47,299 nt of DNA from Streptomyces flavotricini (GTDB lineage: Bacteria; Actinomycetota; Actinomycetes; Streptomycetales; Streptomycetaceae), in contig NZ_JAINUL010000001.1 in assembly GCF_020639365.1 (NCBI RefSeq), positions 7,476,438 through 7,523,736 of the forward strand, written 5' to 3'. Under the pieces are notes generated by a model, which saw only the letters and a program-made list of their open reading frames with translations, was not told the DNA's origin and did not search any database. The translations under genes and the position numbers were made by a program. Below, in pieces: positions 34,526 to 42,435 of the stretch. Every line of letters begins with the position of its first letter. Position 1 is the first letter of the stretch.

Positions 34526-36025
34526 ATGTCCCACCTCCCCCTCCCGCCAACGCCCGCGCAGCGGTCCCGCGACCGGTCCGAGGACGTCCTCAAGGTGCAC
34601 CGGATCGCCCACTCCGGCGGCTCGGCCGCCCTGTTGGAGTGGCTCGCCGCGCGGCTGGGCGGCTGGACCGGTGTGGTGGAGGACGCCGATCCGGGCGCGG
34701 TTCCCGAGCTCGCCGTCCGCGGGGCCGCGGAGCTGCGGGCCCGGGGCGTGAGCTCGGCCGTCCTGCACGGCGAGCGCGCGGCCGCACTGCTCTTCGCGCT
34801 GGACGGGGGCCGCGTGCTGGCCTCGTTGCCCGACCTCCCTCACCATCCGGAGGCACCCGCGCTGCTCGCGGACTCCGCCGCCGTGCTGGCCCTCGTCCTG
34901 CGCGCCGAGGAGGCCGAGCGGCGCGAGGAGCGGGCCGAGACGGCGGAATCGCGGGCCCGTGAGGCCGTCCTGCACCTGCTGATGAACGGCCGGCTCTCCA
35001 CCGCCCACCAGATCGCCGAGGCGCTCGGCCCCCCGCTGCCCGACCCGCTGCGGATGTACGTCGTGGAATGCCGGCCGGGGCAGCGGGGGGAGGTGGCCCG
35101 GCTCTGCGAGGAGCTGACGGGCGGCCGGGCCTGGACCGTGCGCTGCCCGGTGTACGTACGCCACCTCATCGCCCTGGTCCCGGACGCCCACGCGGCGACC
35201 TCCGCCGAGCACGACCCGCTGTCCCAGGCGCTGGTGGGCGTGGCCCGGGACTGCACGGTCGGGGTGAGCGGGCACCTGCGGCTGCGCGAGGCCCCGGCCG
35301 CGTACACCCAGGCCTTCCACGCCCTGGCCGTGGCCCGCGGCCGCGCGGGGCGGCACGCCCGCTTCGGTCCCGGACCCGAGCTGGAGCTGGCCGCGCACGC
35401 GGCGGGGACCGGCTGGGCCGAGGCGCTGCTCGCGCCCCTGCACACGTACGAGCCCCGGCGCGCCCAGGACCCCGGGGCCCAGGAACTGCGGGCCACGGCC
35501 CACGCGTGGCTGAACTTCGGGCCGCACGCGACGCGGCTGCTGAAGATCCACCGCAACACCCTGGCCATGCGGCTGCGCCTGATCGAGTCGGTGCTCGGCA
35601 GGGACCTCGCGCGGCTGCCCGAGCAGGCGGAGCTCTCGTTCGCGCTGCGGCTGACCCCGGGCGGGCCGGGCGCTTCCCCGGACGCGTCCCCGGGTGCCGG
35701 GGCCGCGGGCGATCCCGGCGATCTGGACGGCGTCCTGCGCCACCCCGACCTGGCGGCCTGGGCCCGCGCGCATCTGGCGCCGCTGACCGGGCGCGAGGCC
35801 CCGCCCGGTGCCCGCGAGACCGTACGGGCCTGGCTGCGGCACGACGCGCACCTGGTCCCGGCGGCGGCCGCGCTCGGCATCTCCGTGCCGGGCGCGCGCA
35901 AGCGGCTGACCCGGATCGAGGCCCTGTTGGAGCGTTCGCTGCTCCGGTCGCCGAGCGCCCGCCACGACCTGTGGCTGGCCCACCGGGCCGAGGAACTGGC
36001 CGGGCCCGCCGGGCCAGCGGCATGA
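34526..36025 (+). CDS. PucR/CdaR-family transcriptional regulator
   Basis: A 499-residue regulator. An N-terminal GAF/PucR-like sensor (about 20-150) leads through a helix rich in Glu/Arg (EEAERREERAETAESRAREA) to a GGDEF-like middle and the C-terminal PucR helix-turn-helix (HAWLNFGPHATRLLKIHRNTLAMRLRLIESVLG). A second, similar HTH follows (VRAWLRHDAHLVPAAAALGISVPGARKRLTRIEALL), so the protein carries a tandem pair, which is uncommon. PucR proteins often control purine or other hydroxylase genes, and the adjacent iorBA operon is a natural target, though no site can be assigned. The ATG at 34526 has GGGAGC upstream. Confidence 0.82.
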   Translation: MSHLPLPPTPAQRSRDRSEDVLKVHRIAHSGGSAALLEWLAARLGGWTGVVEDADPGAVPELAVRGAAELRARGVSSAVLHGERAAALLFALDGGRVLASLPDLPHHPEAPALLADSAAVLALVLRAEEAERREERAETAESRAREAVLHLLMNGRLSTAHQIAEALGPPLPDPLRMYVVECRPGQRGEVARLCEELTGGRAWTVRCPVYVRHLIALVPDAHAATSAEHDPLSQALVGVARDCTVGVSGHLRLREAPAAYTQAFHALAVARGRAGRHARFGPGPELELAAHAAGTGWAEALLAPLHTYEPRRAQDPGAQELRATAHAWLNFGPHATRLLKIHRNTLAMRLRLIESVLGRDLARLPEQAELSFALRLTPGGPGASPDASPGAGAAGDPGDLDGVLRHPDLAAWARAHLAPLTGREAPPGARETVRAWLRHDAHLVPAAAALGISVPGARKRLTRIEALLERSLLRSPSARHDLWLAHRAEELAGPAGPAA

Positions 36026-36058
36026 CACAGTCCCCATAAGGGATGAATTGCATGAAAC

Positions 36059-38026
36059 ATGCACGATCATGCCGGGATGAGGCGTATCAATCTGAAGCGC
36101 GTGCTGGTGGGTGAACCGCTCGACACCGCACGACTGGGCGAGACCCTGTTGCCCAAACGGCTCGCGCTGCCGATCTTCTGCAGCGACCCGCTCTCCTCCG
36201 TGGCCTACGCCACCGAGGAGATCCTGCTGATCCTCGCCCTCGGCGGCGTCGCGCTGCTCCACCTCGCCTGGTACGCGGCCGCCGCCATCGTCTTCCTGAT
36301 GATCGTGGTCGTCGCCTCCTACCGGCAGACCTGTTACGCCTATCCCGGCGGCGGCGGCGCGTACATCGTCAGCTCCGAGAACCTCGGCCAGACCGCCGCC
36401 CTCACGGCCGCCAGCGCACTGCTCGTCGACTACGTCATGACCGTCGCCGTCTCCGTGGTCTCCGGCGTGGACGCCATCACCTCCGCGATCCCCTCCCTCA
36501 GCGACCACGGAGTCTGGCTCTCGGTGGGGTTCGTGGCGCTGCTGATGCTGATGAACCTGCGCGGCGTACGGGAGTCGGGGCGCATCTTCGCCATCCCCAC
36601 CTACGGGTTCGTTCTCGTCATCTACGTCATGTTCGCCGTGGCGGCCGTCCGGCTCGCGACCGGTGACACGATCCGCGCCGAGTCCGCCGACCTCCCGATC
36701 ACCGCGGAGGCCACGTTCACCGGCCTGGGCCTGGTGCTGCTCGCGATGCGGGCCTTCGCCTCCGGCTGTACGGCGCTCACCGGTGTCGAGGCGATCAGCA
36801 ACGGCGTCCCCGCCTTCCGGAAGCCCAAGAGCCGCAACGCCGCCAACACGCTGGCCGCGATGGGCGTCCTGTCGGTGACCATGTTCCTCGGCATCACCGT
36901 CCTGGCCATGGTCTACGAGGTGCACGTCGCCGCCGACCCGACGGAGCTGGGCCTGCCCCCAGGGACACCGATGTCCACGGCGCTCGCCCAGATCGGCCGC
37001 GCCACCTTCGGGAGCTGGCACTTCCTCTTCTACCTGCTCCAGGCCGTCACCGCCGGCGTGCTGATCCTCGCCGCGAACACCGCCTTCAACGGCTTCCCGA
37101 TGCTCGCCTCGATCCTGGCCAAGGACCGGTACGCGCCGCGCCAGCTCTTCAACCGCGGCGACCGGCTCGTCTACTCCAACGGCATCGTGCTGCTCGCGCT
37201 CGTGGCCGTCGCCCTCATCGTCGCCTTCGACGCCCAGCTGACCCGCCTCATCCAGCTCTACATCATCGGCGTCTTCGTCTCCTTCACCCTCTCCCAGGCG
37301 GGCATGGTCCGGCACTGGCGCCGCGAGCTCGCCTCCCGGGCCACGCCCAAGGCGGACCGGATCCACATCCACCGCCGACTGGCGATCAACGCGGTCGGCG
37401 CCACCCTGACCGCCGTGGTGCTGGTCATCGTCCTGCTCACCAAGTTCACGCACGGCGCCTGGCTGGTCGTCATCGCGATGCCCCTGCTCTTCTTCGGCAT
37501 GAAGGGGGTCCGCCGGCACTACGACCGGGTCTCTGCCCAGGTCACCGTCGCCCCCGGGGTCAAACCGCGCAAACCCTCCCGCCACCACGTGCTCGTGCTG
37601 GTCGCCAACGTGCAGGCCCCGACGCTGAAGGCACTCGGCTACGCACAGGCCCTGCGGCCGGACACCCTGACCGCCGTCACGGTCGCCGCCGACGAGGAGG
37701 AGGGGCGACGGCTGCGCGAGGCCTGGGCGGAGCACGACCCGGGCGTACCGCTGAAGATCCTGCACTCGCCGTACCGCGAGGTCGTCGGGCCGGTGCTCGC
37801 GCACGTGCAGGAGCTGGCCGCCGCCGAGGGCACGGACATGCTGTCCGTGGTGATCCCCGAGTACGTGGTGGGGCACTGGTGGGAACAGCCCCTGCACAAC
37901 CAGAACGCGCTCCGGCTGAAGGCGAGGCTCCTGTTCATGCCGGGGGTCGCGGTGATCGACGTGCCGTACCTGCTGGAGTCGGCCCGGCCGGCGGAGCCGG
38001 TGCAGCCTGCGGAGCCGGCGAGGTAG
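36059..38026 (+). CDS. KimA-like APC-superfamily permease (probable K+ importer)
   Basis: A 655-residue membrane transporter with 12 predicted helices in the first 470 residues and a cytosolic alpha/beta domain (about 480-640). The motif LPKRLALPIFCSDPLSSVAYATEEILLIL and the region GGGGAYIVSSENLGQ match the KimA/YdaO group, whose characterised Bacillus member is a proton-coupled potassium importer; other APC members carry amino acids. A start at 36077 (MRRINLK) is equally possible as neither ATG has a clear ribosome site. It begins 33 bp after the PucR gene. Its last 92 bp overlap, antisense, the 3' end of the frameshifted regulator. Confidence 0.85.
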   Translation: MHDHAGMRRINLKRVLVGEPLDTARLGETLLPKRLALPIFCSDPLSSVAYATEEILLILALGGVALLHLAWYAAAAIVFLMIVVVASYRQTCYAYPGGGGAYIVSSENLGQTAALTAASALLVDYVMTVAVSVVSGVDAITSAIPSLSDHGVWLSVGFVALLMLMNLRGVRESGRIFAIPTYGFVLVIYVMFAVAAVRLATGDTIRAESADLPITAEATFTGLGLVLLAMRAFASGCTALTGVEAISNGVPAFRKPKSRNAANTLAAMGVLSVTMFLGITVLAMVYEVHVAADPTELGLPPGTPMSTALAQIGRATFGSWHFLFYLLQAVTAGVLILAANTAFNGFPMLASILAKDRYAPRQLFNRGDRLVYSNGIVLLALVAVALIVAFDAQLTRLIQLYIIGVFVSFTLSQAGMVRHWRRELASRATPKADRIHIHRRLAINAVGATLTAVVLVIVLLTKFTHGAWLVVIAMPLLFFGMKGVRRHYDRVSAQVTVAPGVKPRKPSRHHVLVLVANVQAPTLKALGYAQALRPDTLTAVTVAADEEEGRRLREAWAEHDPGVPLKILHSPYREVVGPVLAHVQELAAAEGTDMLSVVIPEYVVGHWWEQPLHNQNALRLKARLLFMPGVAVIDVPYLLESARPAEPVQPAEPAR

Positions 38027-39202
38027 CCGGGTCGTTCGCGCGCTGGAGGACGGCCGCATGGGCCAGTGCCAGCTCCACCACGTGCGCCGGGTCGGAAAGC
38101 GTGCGGCCGGTCAGCCGCTCCAGGCGGCGCAGCCGGTTCGAGACGGTGTTGCGGTGGCAGTACAGCCGCTGGGCGGCGTACGTCGTCGACCCCTGGCAGG
38201 TCAGCCAGGTGCCCAGCGTGGTCAGCAGCACCCGGCGGTCCTCCGCGGGCAGCGCCAGCACCGGGCCGAGCACCACCTGCCGCAGCCGGCCCGCGAGTTC
38301 GGCCTGGGAGGCGACCAACGCGGTGGGCAGCCGCTCGTCGAGCAGGGCGGTGCACGGACCGCCGGACGCGGGGGCGGTGCGCAGCGCGAGCGCGGCCAGC
38401 CGGTGCGCCCGGGCCAGGTCCGCGGGGCTCTCCACGACCGGGCTGACCCCGGCCCGGGCGCCGAGCGGGCCGAGCAGCTCCCGTACGGATCCCAGGGGAT
38501 GGTGGCCCAGCTCCACCAGACCGGTCTCCCCGTCGGCGCGGATGCGCCACAGCACGCGCGGGCCGGCCGCCCCGGTCGGGCCGGCCGCTGCCTCGGGCGG
38601 GAGCCGGCCGGCGCACCCGCGGCGCCCGGCGCGAGCACGACGACGGCGAAGCGGCCGCGTTCGGGGAGACCGAGCCGGGCCGCGGGCCCTTCCGGCGGCC
38701 CCGCGCCGTCGAGCAGCGCGTCCAGCAGGGCCGCCCGCTGCTCCCGGTCGCGGTCGGAGCGGGCGGTCTCCGCGCGGCGGTACGCGTCGCCCACCGCGTC
38801 CGTCAGCCGGTCCAGCACGTCCCACAGCACGGCCGCGGCCGGCAGCAGCCGGGGCAGCGCCGCCGGATCGTGCGCGGCCACCGCCTCGTTCAGGGTCTGC
38901 CAGACCATGCGGCCGCCGCGCCGGTAGGTGCGCAGCAGCGAGGCGAGCGGCAGACCCTGCTCGGCCAGGAGCGTGCCGGTGGCGCGGGCGTCGTCGAGCT
39001 CCACGGGCAGCCCGCGGACGCCGCGGTCCAGGCCCTCGACGCACTGCCGGAGGCCGAGGCGGATCCGCTCGCGCAGCTCGGCCCGGCCGAGCAGGGCGGC
39101 GTACGCCGGGTCCTCGGCCAGCGTCCGGTCGGCGAGGCGGTCCGCCGTCACGGTGATCCGGCGGGACAGGTCCTCTCGTATCTCCTCGATGATCCGCTCC
39201 AT
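37935..39202 (-). pseudogene. PucR-type helix-turn-helix regulator interrupted by a frameshift
   Basis: The N-terminal part (from 39202: MERIIEEIREDLSRRITVTADRLADRTLAEDPAYAALL and the RYRRGGRMVWQTL helix) and the C-terminal part (VLWRIRADGETGLVELGHH to QGSTTYAAQRLYCHRNTVSNRLRRLERLTGR, a PucR HTH) lie in different frames. The frame changes near 38598-38640, consistent with loss of one base in a GC-rich run. Joined, the product would be about 420 residues, normal for this family. Either the gene is a recent pseudogene or the base call is wrong. The C-terminal tail is Ala/Pro-rich and overlaps the end of the permease gene on the other strand. Confidence 0.7.
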
Positions 39203-39317
39203 GACGGGCAGGGTGACACGGGGGAGGGGGCGGTGGGGAGGGCCGGGACCGAGCCGGGTCCGCTAGCGTGTCCGAATCACCGCGTGTGCAGTGGCCGCGC
39301 GCCGCGCCCGCGCACCG

Positions 39318-39417
39318 GCAACCCGCCACCCGCGCCACCAACCCGCCGCCCCCGTCACCAACCCGCCGCCCCCCGCCACCAACCCGTCGCCCCCGCCGCC
39401 AACCCGCCACCACCGTC
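39318..39417. repeat. Five imperfect 19-21 bp tandem repeats (CCAACCCGCCGCCCCCG)
   Basis: Copies begin at 39318, 39337, 39357, 39378 and 39398, each with the ACCAACCCGCCGCCC core. The array ends about 12 bp before the TetR start codon, so it forms its leader or promoter. Copy number may vary between strains. The array is open in several frames, which creates spurious N-terminal extensions. Confidence 0.75.
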
Positions 39418-39429
39418 AGGGAACCGCCC

Positions 39430-39993
39430 ATGCGCCAGAACCCGGAGCGCCGAGCCGCCCTCCTCGACGCCGCCATCGAAGTCCTGGCCCGCGAGGGCTC
39501 GCGGGGCCTGACCCTGCGCGCGGTGGACGCGGAGGCGGGCGTACCGACGGGCACCGCGTCGAACTACTTCGCCAACCGGGCCCAGCTGCTCGTACAGATC
39601 CTGCACCGCACCCGTGAGCGGCTGACCCCCGACCCCGCGGACCTGACCGGCGCGCTCGACACCAAGGTGCTGCTCATGCAGCTCCTGGAGCGGATGCGCC
39701 GCGAACGCAGCGTGCACATCGCGATGCTGGAGCTGCGCCTGGAGGGCATCCGGCGCCCCGAACTCCAGGCGGAGCTGGCCGAGTTCCAGGGCGCCGAGCT
39801 GGAGGCGAACGTCGCCTGGCACCTGGACGCCGGCCTGCCGGGCGACCGCCAGGGCGTGGTGCTGCTCTACCTGGCGATGCTGGGCCTGATCGTCGACGAC
39901 CTCACCGTCCCGGCGCTCCTCGAACCGTACCCGCCGGCGGATCTGATCGAAACGATGGCCGAGCGCCTCCTCGGCGCGAGAAATCCCGGATGA
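39430..39993 (+). CDS. TetR-family transcriptional regulator
   Basis: A 187-residue regulator with the TetR HTH at 6-50: RRAALLDAAIEVLAREGSRGLTLRAVDAEAGVPTGTASNYFANRAQLL, including the diagnostic xSNYFxNRxxL recognition region. The C-terminal ligand domain has the pattern of the TetR_C group with ELRLEGIRRPELQAEL. The ATG at 39430 is chosen, as the upstream open frame is only the tandem repeat. The target is unknown: it is divergent from the broken PucR-type gene, separated by the repeat array, and nearest-neighbour logic gives only that gene or itself. Confidence 0.87.
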   Translation: MRQNPERRAALLDAAIEVLAREGSRGLTLRAVDAEAGVPTGTASNYFANRAQLLVQILHRTRERLTPDPADLTGALDTKVLLMQLLERMRRERSVHIAMLELRLEGIRRPELQAELAEFQGAELEANVAWHLDAGLPGDRQGVVLLYLAMLGLIVDDLTVPALLEPYPPADLIETMAERLLGARNPG

Positions 39994-40116
39994 CGCGGGG
40001 CTGCGGCCGGGGCGTAGTGATCTTATGTCCGGATGTGCGCGAGTCAGCTGGGATTGCGGGCCGGGAGCGACTTTCATGGGGGTGCCAGGACTCGTACCGG
40101 AGCAGGGGGAGTATTC

Positions 40117-40365
40117 ATGGTCACCGACGGCGGTCAGAAGGACGGCGAGAGCGCACCCACCCTGATCGGATCCGTGCAGCGGGCACTGCGCCTGCTGGAG
40201 GCGATGTACGCCGAGGGCGGGGTGACGGCGAAACGGCTCGCGCGGCTCACCGGGATTCCGCTGCCCACCGTCTACCACCTGTTGCGCACCCTCAGCCACG
40301 AGGGGTACGTCGAGCGCGAGGGAGGCGCCTTCCGGCTCGCGGAGCATCTTCCGCTCGCTTCGTGA
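40117..40365 (+). CDS. Stand-alone IclR-type helix-turn-helix protein (no effector domain)
   Basis: An 82-residue protein: a short charged N-terminus, then a complete IclR winged helix, TLIGSVQRALRLLEAMYAEGGVTAKRLARLTGIPLPTVYHLLRTLSHEGYVEREGGAFRLAEHL. Ordinary IclR regulators continue with a ligand-binding domain of about 170 residues; here a stop follows at once and no remnant is seen in any frame downstream. A clear GGGGGAG precedes the ATG. It is either a truncated gene or a genuine minimal DNA-binding protein working with the roadblock cluster that begins 250 bp downstream. Confidence 0.72.
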   Translation: MVTDGGQKDGESAPTLIGSVQRALRLLEAMYAEGGVTAKRLARLTGIPLPTVYHLLRTLSHEGYVEREGGAFRLAEHLPLAS

Positions 40366-40438
40366 GCCCCCGGCCGAGCCCCCGGTGCGCCCCGCACGCC
40401 CGTGAGCCGCACGCGCCCTCTCGCGTGGCCGACGGCCG

Positions 40439-40457
40439 TGATCAACATTCGTGATCA
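40439..40457. promoter_or_regulatory. Palindrome pair TGATCA-N7-TGATCA
   Basis: Two TGATCA palindromes with a 7-base spacer form a 19-bp symmetric site in the 248-bp region between the IclR-type gene and the roadblock cluster. It is AT-richer than the surroundings. A plausible operator for the cluster, with the neighbouring IclR-type protein as a candidate binder. Confidence 0.45.
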
Positions 40458-40613
40458 GAAGTCGACGCGTTCCGGCCAAGCAGCCGCGTGGTTCTGTGCA
40501 TGTTCCCGCGGAAAATGCCAGAAGCCCCTTCCGCGCAGGGGAACGTGAGTAAGTTCCCTCCTGTCGCGCCGTAGACCGTGCACCTCGCACGTCTGGCCGG
40601 GAGGGGAGCCCGC

Positions 40614-41033
40614 GTGCCCGGGATCGACGAATGCCTGCTCGAAGCCATGGCCCTGCCTGGTGCGCGGGGGGCCGCGCTGGTCGACTGGAGCAGCGGACTG
40701 GCCCTCGGCACCGCCGGGGACTCGCCGGTCGGAGACCACGAGACCACCGCCGCCGAGACCGCCGAGTTAGCCCGGGCGGCCGCCGAGTACGAGTCCTTCG
40801 CCCAGCCGGCTCCGGATTCCGCACCGGGCGGAGCCCCGGGCGAAACGGGACTGGGCCTCCCGGTGGAGGACCTGATCGTCACCACCCGCACCGGCTACCA
40901 CGTCCTCCGCTTCGTCGAAACCAGCTTCGACAGCAGCGTCTTCCTGCACCTGTGGCTGGACCGGACCGACGGCAACCTCGCCCTCGCCCGGCACAGACTC
41001 CGCATCCTCGCCGAGGGGCTGGTCCTCAGATGA
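40614..41033 (+). CDS. Roadblock/LC7-like protein with a TTA codon
   Basis: A 139-residue protein that looks like a divergent roadblock/LC7 fold. The beginning IDECLLEAMALPGARGAALVDWSSGLALGT and end VEDLIVTTRTGYHVLRFVETSFDSSVFLHLWLDRTDGNLALARHRLRIL parallel the third roadblock protein of the cluster (42436), so the two are paralogues; a Pro/Gly-rich insert of about 20 residues separates the halves. Codon 52 (40767-40769) is TTA, making translation probably dependent on bldA. The GTG at 40614 is favoured by GGGAGGGGA six bases upstream. Translation is coupled to the next gene by an ATGA overlap. Confidence 0.75.
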   Translation: MPGIDECLLEAMALPGARGAALVDWSSGLALGTAGDSPVGDHETTAAETAELARAAAEYESFAQPAPDSAPGGAPGETGLGLPVEDLIVTTRTGYHVLRFVETSFDSSVFLHLWLDRTDGNLALARHRLRILAEGLVLR

Positions 41034-41821
41034 CCGCCGCGCAGATAAGCGGCCTCGCCCCCGTCGCCGTCTCGCCCCTCCTGACCCGGCTCGCCGCCGA
41101 ACGCGCCACCGGCGCACTGCTCCGGGACCGCGGCACCCTCTTCCTGGAGGACGGCCGCATCGTGCACGCCGAGAGCCCGGCCACCCCCGGACTCGACGTC
41201 CTCCTCACCACCGGCGGCGGCCTCGCGCCCGAGCGCTGGCGCGAGGCCGTGGACCGGGCCGGCGCCCGCCGCCAGGTCGCCCGCTTCCTCGTGGACAGCG
41301 GGGGCCTGGCCGGCGGTGAACTGGAGATCTGCCACCTCGCCGCGATATTCGACGCCGCCTTCTTCGCCCTCTCGCCGGGCACCGGCCCCTCCCGGTTCCG
41401 TCGCGGGGCCACCCACTGGATCGGCTCCGTCCGCTCCGTCCCGGCCGCCGCCGTCGAGCGGGAGACACGGCGCCGGCGGGAACTGCTCGACGCGGTATGG
41501 CCGTACCCGCTGCTGGACACCTCGCCCGTGGTGCCGCGGGCCGCCGCCCCCGGCCAGACCGTCACCACCCGCCAGCGCCTCCTGCTGGCCCGGGCGGACG
41601 GCGTACGGACCCCCGCCGACCTCGCGTGGGTGCTGGGCCGTCCGGCCTTCCACACGCTGCTCGACGTACGGCGCCTCGCGGCGGCCGGGCTCGTCGAGAC
41701 CCCGCACGCTCCGGTCCTGGCACCGGTCGAAACACCCCTGCCCGACTGGATCACCCAGACCCAATCCCCGGACGTGGCGCTGCTCCGCCGGTTACGCGAC
41801 GCACTGGAGGCAAGCCTGTGA
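41030..41821 (+). CDS. DUF4388 (PATAN)-like protein with a TTA codon
   Basis: A 263-residue protein. Its N-terminal 70 residues, LLTRLAAERATGALLRDRGTLFLEDGRIVHAESPATPGLDVLLTTGG, follow the DUF4388/PATAN pattern (conversion of a gene-product-light signal domain seen beside two-component and Ras-like systems). The C-terminal part (about 180-240: TTRQRLLLARADGVRTPADLAWVLGRPAFHTLLDVRRLAAAGLVE) resembles a winged helix. DNA or protein binding is therefore possible, but no function is established. Codon 255 (41792-41794) is TTA. It overlaps the preceding roadblock gene by four bases; the next gene starts 80 bp later with its own ribosome site. Confidence 0.68.
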   Translation: MTAAQISGLAPVAVSPLLTRLAAERATGALLRDRGTLFLEDGRIVHAESPATPGLDVLLTTGGGLAPERWREAVDRAGARRQVARFLVDSGGLAGGELEICHLAAIFDAAFFALSPGTGPSRFRRGATHWIGSVRSVPAAAVERETRRRRELLDAVWPYPLLDTSPVVPRAAAPGQTVTTRQRLLLARADGVRTPADLAWVLGRPAFHTLLDVRRLAAAGLVETPHAPVLAPVETPLPDWITQTQSPDVALLRRLRDALEASL

Positions 41822-41901
41822 GGCTCCCGCTGCGACCGGCTCTGCGCTCAGAGCGCGCCGACCGCTCCGAGCGGAGGCAGCCAGAGAGGAGAAAGACCGA
41901 C

Positions 41902-42348
41902 ATGAGCACGGCGATGGTGCCCCCCGAGGCCGAAGCGGACATACTCGCCGAGCTCCGCAGGCTGCGCGCCCGGGTCCCCCAGCTCACCGGCGCCCTCGCC
42001 GGCAGCGCCGACGGCCTGGTCCTCGCGCAGGACAGCGCGGCCACCGAGGTGGAGTCCGTCGCGGCACTGACCGCGGCCGCCCTCGGCGTGGCCCAGCGGC
42101 TCAGCGACTGCACCGGCCAGGGCGGATTCCGTGAACTGCTCGTACGCGGCGAACACGGATACGTCGCCACCTACGCGGCGGGGGACGCCGCCGTCCTCAC
42201 CCTGATCGCGGAGCCGCGCGTCAACGTCGGCCGGCTCCACCTGGAGGCCCGCCGCTCCAGCCTGCGCATCGCCGAGCTCATCGACCAGGTCCTCGGGCGC
42301 CGCGGTCCCGAGATCCCGCACATTCATCTCCCCACGGACCGGGCGTAG
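41902..42348 (+). CDS. Roadblock/LC7 domain protein
   Basis: A 148-residue roadblock/LC7 protein of the common actinobacterial type: LRARVPQLTGALAGSADGLVLAQDS, then AALTAAALGVAQRLSDCTGQGGFRELLVRGEHGYVATYAAGDAAVLTLIAEPRVNVGRLHLEARRSSLRIAELID. Such MglB-like proteins usually regulate a small Ras-like GTPase as GAP-like homodimers; here no GTPase gene is adjacent. A GGAG lies ten bases before the ATG. No TTA codon was found. Confidence 0.88.
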   Translation: MSTAMVPPEAEADILAELRRLRARVPQLTGALAGSADGLVLAQDSAATEVESVAALTAAALGVAQRLSDCTGQGGFRELLVRGEHGYVATYAAGDAAVLTLIAEPRVNVGRLHLEARRSSLRIAELIDQVLGRRGPEIPHIHLPTDRA

Positions 42349-42435
42349 TCGGTACATACCGGCATGAAATGCACAAACCGCCAGATAACCACCTGAAATC
42401 CGTCACAAACCCAGAGAAAGAATGAGGAGCCACTC

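Noticed and set aside
34211..38059. A 1282-residue open frame on the minus strand
   Set aside because: It lies opposite the PucR and KimA-like genes, has no family signature and an Asp/Gly/Arg/His-biased composition; it is a GC-bias shadow frame.
39430..39993. TetR protein as the regulator of the CTGA-N7-TCAGAAA sites
   Set aside because: No such site lies at its own promoter and it is 13-39 kb away; possible but unsupported.
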